A stretch of 8,975 nucleotides of DNA from Lachnospiraceae bacterium UBA4317 (GTDB lineage: Bacteria > Bacillota_A > Clostridia > Lachnospirales > Lachnospiraceae). Within the stretch, counting starts at the first letter, position 1. The number at the start of each line of letters is the position of its first letter. Position numbers and translations under genes: made by a program. The stretch spans positions 1 to 8,975 of the forward strand of contig DGUF01000058.1 of NCBI GenBank assembly GCA_002394525.1, in the 5' to 3' direction. Of the stretch, positions 1-5,527 are shown piece by piece. Under the pieces are notes generated by a model. That model did not search any database, was not told the origin of the DNA, and was given only the letters and a program-made list of their open reading frames with translations.

Positions 1-401
1 GCTTCTTCTACGGCATCAATGCCGCCCGCGGCATCATTCCCATCCCGGACAGGATCTTCAGCGCCAGGAGGAAGGTCCTCAATGAGCTGGCGGACAAGGA
101 GAGCTGCGTCATCGTCGGCAGCTGCGGGGATTATATCCTCAAGGGCAGAGAGAATGTCCGCAACTTCTTTATTTACGCGCCCGTGGAATTCCGCAAAAAA
201 CGCGCCCAGGAGGTATACGGAGACGACCTGGCCTCCTATCCCAACCTGATCAAGCGCAAGGATGAGGAGCGCAGCGACTACTACAGCCACTTCACCAGCT
301 ACAAATTCGGCGACTACAAAAACTATGATGCCTGCTTCAACACCGCGATCGGCATCGACAATGTCGTCGACCTGATCGAATATATGATTAAAAAAGGATA
401 A
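1..401 (+). CDS. Cytidylate kinase-like family protein, C-terminal part (5' end outside window)
   Basis: The reading frame is open from the left edge (first full codon at base 3) to TAA at 399-401, giving about 132 residues. The sequence matches my knowledge of the cytidylate-kinase-like family (Cytidylate_kin2 type). It has a CVIVGSCGDYIL segment near residue 33, a hydrophobic strand NFFIYAPVEFRKKR, an Arg/Asp-rich lid segment (RKDEERSDYYSHFT), then a NYDACFNT motif and a helix IDNVVDLIEYMI. The P-loop and true start lie left of the window, so its activity cannot be judged. Proteins of this family are P-loop kinases related to Cmk, but their substrate is generally not established. It is distinct from the classical cmk at 4740-5411. 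It faces the glycosyltransferase gene convergently and ends at its own hairpin terminator. An ATG at 183 in this frame is internal, because the family motifs continue upstream of it. Confidence 0.8.
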   Translation, partial: FFYGINAARGIIPIPDRIFSARRKVLNELADKESCVIVGSCGDYILKGRENVRNFFIYAPVEFRKKRAQEVYGDDLASYPNLIKRKDEERSDYYSHFTSYKFGDYKNYDACFNTAIGIDNVVDLIEYMIKKG

Positions 402-410
402 ACCCGATCC

Positions 411-428
411 GGTCATCCACGGATGACC
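411..428. repeat. Short perfect inverted repeat after the kinase-like gene
   Basis: GGTCATCC and GGATGACC are separated by two bases, ten bases after the stop codon at 401. No T-run follows on either strand, so it is not a terminator by itself. A weaker CCGGC/GCCGG pair lies at 433-452. These could be processing structures or protein sites, or have no function. Confidence 0.4.
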
Positions 429-463
429 CTAACCGGCTGACAATTATGCCGGTCGACAGAACA

Positions 464-501
464 CCGGCCCTGCGGAGCAAACCGCAGGGCCGGCGTTTTT
501 T
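464..501 (+). terminator. Rho-independent terminator of the kinase-like gene
   Basis: There is a perfect 12-bp GC-rich stem (464-475 with 482-493) and a six-base loop AGCAAA, followed by CG and six T (496-501). It lies 62 bases after the plus-strand stop codon. On the minus strand the sequence after the stem (TGTTCTG) is only weakly T-rich. It may therefore only partly stop transcripts from the convergent glycosyltransferase gene, whose stop codon is four bases from the T-run. Confidence 0.9.
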
Positions 502-505
502 GTGG

Positions 506-1498
506 TCAATAGCGATATTCCCGTCTGAGCCTCTCGTGAAGGATCCCGTAGGCCAGAAAACGGGTGGCCAGCAGGATCTTGAGGATCTTGCTGGTGCGCA
601 GAAGCTCCTTGTAGATCAGGGGCTGGTCCCGCCTGAGATAGCCCAGGAAATTGATCAGCTCCTGCCTGTGCAGCTGCGACTTCGAGATCACCAGATAGAC
701 CTTGATCTGCAGGAAGGTCCGCAGGACAAAGTAGTTGAAAATATAGCGGTCCTTCGCGGTCTTCTTCTCTCCCACTCCGGGGTAGACCGTATAGAGGCGC
801 TTGAGGACGATGGTCTGGTCATTGTAGTGCTTCTCCAGCCCCTCGGGACTGACGCTCTGCTCGCCGCGTCCGATCCGGTAGCAGTAGACCACATGTGGAA
901 AGATACGGACCGTATCCACCCAGGGCAGGGGGAGGAGGTCATACTCCTGGTCCGTGTAGAAGCAGTGCTCTGTCAGCCGGATCCCCTTGTCCTGCAGGAT
1001 CTTTGTCCTGTAGACGATGGCATGCATGGTGAACCACTCGTGGTCCCCCAGGGCGTCAAAGCGCACGACGGGTCCCGCGATGTCCGAAGCCTCGTCCCTG
1101 ACCTCCTCGTGGCCGTCCTCCTCAAACACGCGCTTGAACCGGGCGATGACCATGTCCTCCTCCGCCTCCGCGAGTTCATTGACCAGCCTGATCAGTCCGT
1201 CGCGGTCAAACCAGTCATCTCCGTCCAGCAGGCGGAAATACCTGCCGGTGGCCGCCTGGATCGAGGCATTGACCGTTGACCCGTAGCCGCCGTTTTTCTT
1301 GTCGATCACGCGGAAGGTCCCGGGATATTTTTCCTCATATTCTCTGGCGATCGCCAGGGTCCCGTCCGTGGATCCGTCATTGACCACGAGGACCTCCAGG
1401 CGGTCCAGGATCTCGGGAATACAGCAGGAATCCAGAGCCTTCCGGATGTATTTTTCCACGTTATAGGAAGCGATCGATACACTCAGTACTTTTTCCAT
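506..1498 (-). CDS. Family 2 glycosyltransferase
   Basis: This 330-residue protein has a GT-A fold N-terminal domain of glycosyltransferase family 2. The first strand holds VSIASYNVEKYI (residues 7-18), the nucleotide-sugar site motif NDGSTD is at 40-45, and the metal-binding DGDD is at 92-95, followed by WFD. The remaining 200 or so residues show no obvious transmembrane helix, and the C-terminal part is rich in basic and hydrophobic residues. Such enzymes transfer a sugar from a nucleotide donor to a growing glycan or lipid carrier on the cytoplasmic side; donor and acceptor cannot be read from the sequence. The start is ATG at 1498, preceded by a GAGAGGG stretch. It lies 13 bases downstream of the epimerase/dehydratase stop codon, so the two are very probably cotranscribed and act on the same surface polysaccharide or teichoic-acid-like polymer. 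It converges with the kinase-like gene at the left edge. Confidence 0.88.
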   Translation of the reverse strand: MEKVLSVSIASYNVEKYIRKALDSCCIPEILDRLEVLVVNDGSTDGTLAIAREYEEKYPGTFRVIDKKNGGYGSTVNASIQAATGRYFRLLDGDDWFDRDGLIRLVNELAEAEEDMVIARFKRVFEEDGHEEVRDEASDIAGPVVRFDALGDHEWFTMHAIVYRTKILQDKGIRLTEHCFYTDQEYDLLPLPWVDTVRIFPHVVYCYRIGRGEQSVSPEGLEKHYNDQTIVLKRLYTVYPGVGEKKTAKDRYIFNYFVLRTFLQIKVYLVISKSQLHRQELINFLGYLRRDQPLIYKELLRTSKILKILLATRFLAYGILHERLRREYRY

Positions 1499-1511
1499 CC
1501 AAAAATCCCTC

Positions 1512-2573
1512 TCATTCCATAGCTGTCATCATGCGTCTGTAGGCCTCCGGCAGGGTCCTCAGGGGACTCCAGCCCAGGGCACGGAGCTTTGCGGTGTCCA
1601 GGTTCATGTGCAGGGTGGGCGCGAAGCCGAACTTGGAGGGGTCCTGGTCCGCCTCTATGCGGACTGCGATCCGGCCGTCCGCGCAGTCCGACGCCACCAT
1701 CCGGGCCATCTCCAGGATGCTGCAGTAGGTCGCCTCGTTGGCCGCGTTGTAGGCCTCCCCGTCCTGCCCCCTGAGCATGACCGTCAGTATCGCCGCGGCG
1801 GCATCCGCCGTATAGAGGTAGGACCGGCAGGTCGCGCCCGCGGTCTTAAGGACGATATCACGGTCCTCCATGGCGCAGCGGGCAAATTCGGCAAAGACCC
1901 TTCCGTCGTCATAGCGGACGCCGGGTCCGAAGGTCTGGGTCAGGCGGACGACGCGGATCGGGACCCCGAATTCCTTCTGCCAGGAGGCGCACAGGATCTC
2001 ACAGAGCCTCTTGGATTCCGGATAGCAGCTGCGGGCCTGCATGGTATCCAGGTTGGTCCCGTGCTTCTCGTCGATCTTCCGGTCGTCCTCCGGCGCCCCG
2101 TAGACCTCCATGGTGGACAGGTAGATGAAACAGCGGACATGGTTGTTCCGGGCAAACTCCAGGGCCCTCTTGGTCCCGTCAATGGCCGTAAAGATCGTCT
2201 CCACAGGCTGGTCTGCAAAGGCCCGGCTGGAGGTCTGGCTGGCCGCATGGATCACATAGTCCACAGGCCTCTCCATCCTGGATGTCGGCATGGAGTGTAT
2301 ATCCGAGACTGCCAGCTCCAGATTTCCCCTGTCGACCGCCCCGAAGATCCCCCGGGCCTTGTCCTCATTGCGGACACTGGCGATCACATGGATGGGCTCC
2401 CTGCCCTCCTGCCCCTCACCGCCATAGCGGAGCAGGGCGGAGACCAGCGTCTGGCCGATCAGACCCGTCGCCCCAGTGACAAAAACCGTTTTTCCCTCCA
2501 GCTCCCTCATCAGGGGAAGGCTTCCGAGGATTCGCATATCCTCTTCGAAAACAGGATTTTTCTGCAGTTCCAT
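1512..2573 (-). CDS. NAD-dependent epimerase/dehydratase (extended SDR, sugar-nucleotide type)
   Basis: A 353-residue extended short-chain dehydrogenase/reductase. The dinucleotide-binding motif GATGLIG is at 34-40, the HAAS segment at 109-112, the active-site Ser/Thr pair (LSTMEVYG) around 153-154, and the catalytic YPESK with Tyr184 and Lys188. A late NAANEAT segment fits the substrate-binding C-terminal half. The family epimerises or dehydrates nucleotide sugars using tightly bound NAD; the exact substrate is not determinable here. The frame stays open upstream to an ATG at 2681, but that extension runs back through the rpsA terminator and lacks family sequence. The ATG at 2573 has a strong GAGGAGGG site just before it and is preferred. 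It sits immediately upstream of the glycosyltransferase (13-base gap), suggesting one sugar-modification unit. No convincing promoter was found in the 160 bases upstream, so it may depend partly on read-through from rpsA. Confidence 0.87.
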   Translation of the reverse strand: MELQKNPVFEEDMRILGSLPLMRELEGKTVFVTGATGLIGQTLVSALLRYGGEGQEGREPIHVIASVRNEDKARGIFGAVDRGNLELAVSDIHSMPTSRMERPVDYVIHAASQTSSRAFADQPVETIFTAIDGTKRALEFARNNHVRCFIYLSTMEVYGAPEDDRKIDEKHGTNLDTMQARSCYPESKRLCEILCASWQKEFGVPIRVVRLTQTFGPGVRYDDGRVFAEFARCAMEDRDIVLKTAGATCRSYLYTADAAAAILTVMLRGQDGEAYNAANEATYCSILEMARMVASDCADGRIAVRIEADQDPSKFGFAPTLHMNLDTAKLRALGWSPLRTLPEAYRRMMTAME

Positions 2574-2576
2574 CTT

Positions 2577-2584
2577 CCCTCCTC
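2577..2584 (-). promoter_or_regulatory. Ribosome binding site fixing the epimerase start
   Basis: GAGGAGGG on the minus strand lies three bases before the ATG at 2573 (GGAGG core a few bases further). It supports the shorter 353-residue start over the longer frame beginning at 2681. Confidence 0.75.
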
Positions 2585-2631
2585 TAAAAACACTGTCCAG
2601 AGACACCCGGCAGGCCGCATGCCTGAGCAGT

Positions 2632-2661
2632 AAAAGAGCCGGAACCCCGCGGGGTTCCGGC
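2632..2661 (-). terminator. Intrinsic terminator after rpsA
   Basis: A perfect 24-bp palindrome (2638-2661, arms GCCGGAACCCC and GGGGTTCCGGC) lies about 75 bases after the rpsA stop. On the minus strand it is followed by TCTTTTACT. The T-run is short and interrupted, so termination may be incomplete and allow read-through into the epimerase/glycosyltransferase pair. The rest of the 2574-2735 gap shows only a small CAGGC/GCCTG inverted repeat (2611-2625) and no clear promoter. Confidence 0.75.
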
Positions 2662-2735
2662 CCGTAAAAAATCAAAACCATCCAGGTTTCAGCGCAAAAC
2701 CCGAGTGAATTGAGGTACTCATTCAGTTTCCCGAA

Positions 2736-3905
2736 TTAAGCTTCCTCTTCCTCTTCCTTTGCTCTCTGGGCATTGACAAAAGCGTCGACGTCGACAGAAA
2801 CGACATCCGCGTCAGCGTTGGCGCGCTCAGCTGCACGTCTCTCGCGCTCCTTGTCGATGAGGAGCTGCTTGACGCTCAGGCTGATCTTGTTGCTGTCTTC
2901 GTTGAAGTCAACGATCTTTGCGGTGACTTCCTGACCGGTCTTCAGGACATCTGAAGGCTTGTCAATGTGCTCGCGCGCGATCTGGGACACATGAAGCAGG
3001 GCATCGATGCCGGGCTCCAGCTCTACGAATGCACCGAAGTCAGTCATCCTGGCAACTCTGCCGGTGACAACAGTGCCGACTGCGTACTTCTCAGCAGCAC
3101 CTACCCAGGGATTCTCCTCCGGGAACTTCAGGGAAAGAGCGATCTTCGTGCCCTGGATATCCTTGATCAGGACGCGGAGCTGTTCGCCAACCTTGAACAC
3201 CTTCTTCGGATTCTCTACGCGGCCCCAGCTCATCTCTGAGATGTGCAGCAGTCCGTCTGCGCCGCCGAGATCGATGAAAGCACCGAAATCCGTGATATTC
3301 TTGACAGTACCCTCGACTGTATCGCCGGGGTGGATGGTCTCAAAGAGCTTACGCTGCATTTCCTGGCGCTTTGCAACGAGAAGCTGCTTGCGATCACCGA
3401 TGTATCTGCGTCTGTTCGGATTGTACTCGGTAATGACAAACTCGATATCCTGGCCCAGATACTTGCTCAGGTCTCTCTCATAGGTATCGGAGACAAGGCT
3501 GGCAGGGATGAAGACCCTGACTTCCTCAACGACTACGCTCAGGCCGCCGGACAGCACCTGGGTAACCTTGGCGGTGAGGACTTCCTTGTTCTTGTAGGCC
3601 TCCTCGATGCGCTTGTTGCCGCGGTCTGCTGCAAGGCGCTTGTAGGAAAGGACGACCTGTCCGTCACCATCGTTGACTTTAAGGATCTTGACTTCAAGTT
3701 TGTCGCCTACGTGCAGGACTTCTGTGAGATCAACAGAATGATCATTCGTATACTCAGCACGGGTAAGGATACCATCGGACTTGGCGCCGATGTTGAGGAT
3801 CGCCTCATCGGGCTTTACGTCGATGATCTGTCCCTCGACTACCTCTCCGGTGTGAATCGTCTTGAATGATTCGTCCAACATTTGTTCAAAGGTCTGCTCT
3901 GACAT
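2736..3905 (-). CDS. rpsA: 30S ribosomal protein S1
   Basis: A 389-residue protein with four S1 (OB-fold) RNA-binding domains at about 18-91, 106-180, 192-260 and 275-346. Domains 3 and 4 carry the classical TDFGAF and LLHIS/LLHVS signatures (205-210 and 219-223; 288-293 and 303-307). Domain 2 is more divergent. A charged tail ends in EEEEEA. E. coli S1 has six domains; four is usual in Firmicutes. The protein binds mRNA and, in organisms with a full-function S1, helps the 30S subunit engage structured leaders; Firmicute S1 is less firmly ribosome-associated. The frame extends six codons further to an ATG at 3923, but that ATG overlaps the Shine-Dalgarno sequence, so the ATG at 3905 is chosen. 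The gene begins inside the last codons of ispH (20-base overlap, different frame). A probable dedicated promoter lies about 275 bases upstream within ispH, and a terminator follows. Confidence 0.96.
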   Translation of the reverse strand: MSEQTFEQMLDESFKTIHTGEVVEGQIIDVKPDEAILNIGAKSDGILTRAEYTNDHSVDLTEVLHVGDKLEVKILKVNDGDGQVVLSYKRLAADRGNKRIEEAYKNKEVLTAKVTQVLSGGLSVVVEEVRVFIPASLVSDTYERDLSKYLGQDIEFVITEYNPNRRRYIGDRKQLLVAKRQEMQRKLFETIHPGDTVEGTVKNITDFGAFIDLGGADGLLHISEMSWGRVENPKKVFKVGEQLRVLIKDIQGTKIALSLKFPEENPWVGAAEKYAVGTVVTGRVARMTDFGAFVELEPGIDALLHVSQIAREHIDKPSDVLKTGQEVTAKIVDFNEDSNKISLSVKQLLIDKERERRAAERANADADVVSVDVDAFVNAQRAKEEEEEA

Positions 3906-4743
3906 GGTTATAAACCTCCTCAATGATATTCTTTGGGGTCGAAGCCCCCGCGGTAATGCCTATCACCTTTTCTGCACCAGTCAGAGTAAGATGTAAGTCG
4001 TTCCACGTTTGTATGAAATAGGTTTGCGGGCATTCCTTTCTGCAGATCTCGTAAAGCTTTGCAGAATTGGAGCTGCTCCGGTCGCCGATCACTATCATGA
4101 TGTCCGCACGGGCCGCAATAGACCTTGCTTCAGACTGCCGCTCATGCGTGGCATTGCAGATAGTATTCACACAAAGTACATTGTAATCATTTTCTTTCAA
4201 AATATCAACTAAATCTTGAAATTTATTTGCGTTAAACGTCGTTTGAGCGACTACGCAGACATCTTTTCCCTCCGGGATCCTGAGATTGCGGGCCTCCTCC
4301 GCCGTCTGGATCACGGCCACGGGCGTCGAGGACCAGCCCATGATCCCCATGACCTCGGGATGAACCGGGTTTCCGACAATGACGATCTGCTTTCCTGCCG
4401 CGCTCTCTGCCTCCACCGTCCTGTGGATCCTCTTGACAAAGGGACAGGTCGCGTCCACACAGGTCAGGCCGCTGTCACGGATCAGCTGGTCGGTCTCCCT
4501 GGAGACTCCGTGGGACCGGATGATCACCGTCCCGGCCTTCAGGTCCCGGATCCGGTCCGAGGACTCCACGACCTGGACTCCCCTGGCCTCCAGGTCCGCG
4601 ACGACCTCCTTGTTGTGGATGATGGGCCCATAGGTATAGATATCGCCTCCCCTGGAGACTTCCTCATAGACCCTGCTGACCGCGCGCTCCACGCCGAAAC
4701 AGAAGCCCGCGCTCTTTGCGAGTATGATCTGAGGTCTGCTCAT
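3886..4743 (-). CDS. ispH: 4-hydroxy-3-methylbut-2-enyl diphosphate reductase
   Basis: A 285-residue IspH (LytB), the last enzyme of the MEP pathway. It reductively dehydroxylates HMBPP to IPP and DMAPP using a [4Fe-4S] cluster in the cytoplasm. All key residues are visible: cluster cysteines Cys15 (GFCFGV), Cys100 (DATCPFV) and Cys196 (TICNAT); substrate histidines His43, His78 (SHG) and His128; Glu130 in the HPEVMG motif; Thr168-Thr169 in TTFN; and the SSSNS phosphate-binding segment. Length is normal for a stand-alone IspH. The start ATG overlaps the cmk stop codon (ATGA), and the last 20 bases overlap the start of rpsA, so the three genes are tightly coupled. Base composition changes inside the gene: bases 4181-4240 are 14/60 G+C by hand count, against 39/60 for 4561-4620. 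The AT-rich patch coincides with a candidate promoter for rpsA. Confidence 0.96.
   Translation of the reverse strand: MSRPQIILAKSAGFCFGVERAVSRVYEEVSRGGDIYTYGPIIHNKEVVADLEARGVQVVESSDRIRDLKAGTVIIRSHGVSRETDQLIRDSGLTCVDATCPFVKRIHRTVEAESAAGKQIVIVGNPVHPEVMGIMGWSSTPVAVIQTAEEARNLRIPEGKDVCVVAQTTFNANKFQDLVDILKENDYNVLCVNTICNATHERQSEARSIAARADIMIVIGDRSSSNSAKLYEICRKECPQTYFIQTWNDLHLTLTGAEKVIGITAGASTPKNIIEEVYNHVRADL
3915..3921 (-). promoter_or_regulatory. rpsA ribosome binding site inside ispH
   Basis: GAGGAGG on the minus strand lies nine bases before the rpsA ATG at 3905. In the ispH frame the same bases encode the Glu-Glu-Val near its C-terminus. This decides the rpsA start and suggests translational coupling with ispH. 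Confidence 0.85.
4180..4208 (-). promoter_or_regulatory. Candidate sigma-A promoter inside ispH, driving rpsA
   Basis: On the minus strand TTGATA (4203-4208) and TACAAT (4180-4185) are separated by exactly 17 bases; each hexamer matches consensus at five of six positions. The expected transcription start is near 4173, giving rpsA a leader of roughly 270 bases lying within ispH. The overlapping ispH codons (Asp-Ile-Leu-Lys-Glu-Asn-Asp-Tyr-Asn-Val) use mostly A/T-ending forms (GAT, ATT, TTG, AAA, GAA, AAT), unlike the GC-rich codons in the first half of the gene. No experiment supports it here. Confidence 0.65.
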
Positions 4744-5411
4744 TTCAGTCCCGTCCTCTCTCTGATGATGTCCCCGATCGTCTTTACGACCTCATAGATG
4801 GTCATCTCCGATGAGTCTACCAGGATGGCGTCATCCGCCTGGGTCAGGGGGGCCGTCTCCCGGGTCATATCCCTGTAGTCGCGCTCTTCGATCTCCCTCT
4901 CGACCTGGTCCAGGTCAGCTTTTTCCCCTTTGGCGTCCATCTCCAGAAAGCGGCGCCTTGCCCGCACGCCCACGCTGGCGGTCAGATAGATCTTGACCTG
5001 GGCATCCGGCAGGACGACCGTGCCGATATCGCGCCCGTCCATGACGACATCCCTGGATGCCGCCAGATCCCGCTGCAGCTGCAGGAGCCGCGCCCGCACC
5101 TGCGGCACGGCGCTGCTCTTGGAGGCCATGGCACTGACCTCAGCGGTGCGCAGGTAGGGATTCACATTTTCCCCCGCCAGCAGGACGACCTGCTCGCCGT
5201 CCCTGTATTCGATCGAGATGTCCGCGCCCCCGCAGGCACCGGCGATCCTCTCCGTGTCGTCCGCGCTGATCCCCAGCCTGTGGAGATAGAGGGCCATGGC
5301 CCTGTACATGGCTCCCGTATCGACATAGATAAAAGAAAACTGCTCCGCCACCTTTCTGGCGATCGTACTCTTGCCGGCTCCCGCCGGCCCGTCAATAGCA
5401 ACGTTGATCAT
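4740..5411 (-). CDS. cmk: (d)CMP kinase (cytidylate kinase)
   Basis: A 223-residue cytoplasmic kinase that phosphorylates CMP and dCMP with ATP, feeding CTP/dCTP pools and recycling CMP from RNA and phospholipid turnover. The P-loop GPAGAGKST is at 8-16, followed by the nucleotide-site motif DTGAMYRA (31-38), the conserved DGRDIGT (125-131), the ASVGVRARRR region after YLT, and the lid segment ERDYRDMTRE. Length is normal for the family. The ATG at 5411 is preceded by a GGAGGG site four bases away. The stop codon overlaps the ispH start (4 bases), indicating an operon with ispH and rpsA; cmk next to rpsA is a very widespread arrangement in bacteria. Upstream lie three small hairpins and a weak promoter candidate. 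Confidence 0.96.
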   Translation of the reverse strand: MINVAIDGPAGAGKSTIARKVAEQFSFIYVDTGAMYRAMALYLHRLGISADDTERIAGACGGADISIEYRDGEQVVLLAGENVNPYLRTAEVSAMASKSSAVPQVRARLLQLQRDLAASRDVVMDGRDIGTVVLPDAQVKIYLTASVGVRARRRFLEMDAKGEKADLDQVEREIEERDYRDMTRETAPLTQADDAILVDSSEMTIYEVVKTIGDIIRERTGLK

Positions 5412-5442
5412 ATTCCCTCCATAATGTATCGCTCTGTGATGC

Positions 5443-5472
5443 TTTATAAGTGCGGCACCTTCCGCTGTTTAA
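5443..5472 (-). promoter_or_regulatory. Weak promoter candidate for cmk-ispH-rpsA
   Basis: On the minus strand TATAAA (5443-5448) lies 18 bases from TTAAAC (5467-5472). The -10 is good but the -35 is poor (three of six). The spacer contains the inverted repeat GCGG/CCGC (5452-5465), which would be an unusual operator-like placement. The 107-base gap could equally be crossed by read-through from the upstream gene. Confidence 0.3.
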
Positions 5473-5523
5473 TGACGCGGTACTCCGCGGCGCTAATAAT
5501 GCGATGCTCCGCATCGCATTATT
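5452..5523. repeat. Three successive small hairpins with similar cores
   Basis: Three inverted repeats lie about 25 bases apart: GCGG/CCGC (5452-5465), CGCGG/CCGCG (5476-5489) and a 13-bp perfect stem (5495-5507 with 5511-5523). They share a core like GCGRTRCTCCGC bordered by ATA/ATG and TA, so they look like diverged copies of one roughly 25-base palindromic unit. The third overlaps the stop codon of the hydrolase gene. Confidence 0.55.
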
Positions 5524-5527
5524 TTTT
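5495..5527 (+). terminator. Terminator-like hairpin in antisense orientation
   Basis: A 13-bp stem with a three-base loop is followed on the plus strand by six T (5522-5527). No plus-strand gene precedes it; both neighbours are on the minus strand, where the hairpin has its A-run upstream and no real T-run after it (ATTATTAGC). It could stop antisense transcription coming out of cmk, or serve the minus strand as a 3' stabilising structure for the hydrolase mRNA. Confidence 0.45.

Noticed and set aside
446..1279. Long plus-strand open frame (277 codons) opposite the glycosyltransferase
   Set aside because: It is antisense to a gene with clear GT2 motifs, begins inside the terminator region, has no ribosome binding site and no recognisable domain; GC-rich DNA gives such antisense frames readily.
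2611..2625. CAGGC/GCCTG inverted repeat as an operator or second terminator
   Set aside because: A five-base stem with no T-run and no associated promoter is expected by chance in GC-rich DNA.
1608..2633. Long plus-strand open frame (341 codons) opposite the epimerase/dehydratase
   Set aside because: The opposite strand encodes a complete SDR with intact GATGLIG and YxxxK motifs; this frame has no domain signature and no credible start.
2574..2681. N-terminal extension of the epimerase to the ATG at 2681
   Set aside because: It would run through the rpsA terminator palindrome and lacks family sequence; the ATG at 2573 has a strong ribosome binding site.
3243..3869. Plus-strand open frame opposite rpsA
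   Set aside because: It mirrors the S1 coding pattern and has no independent signals.
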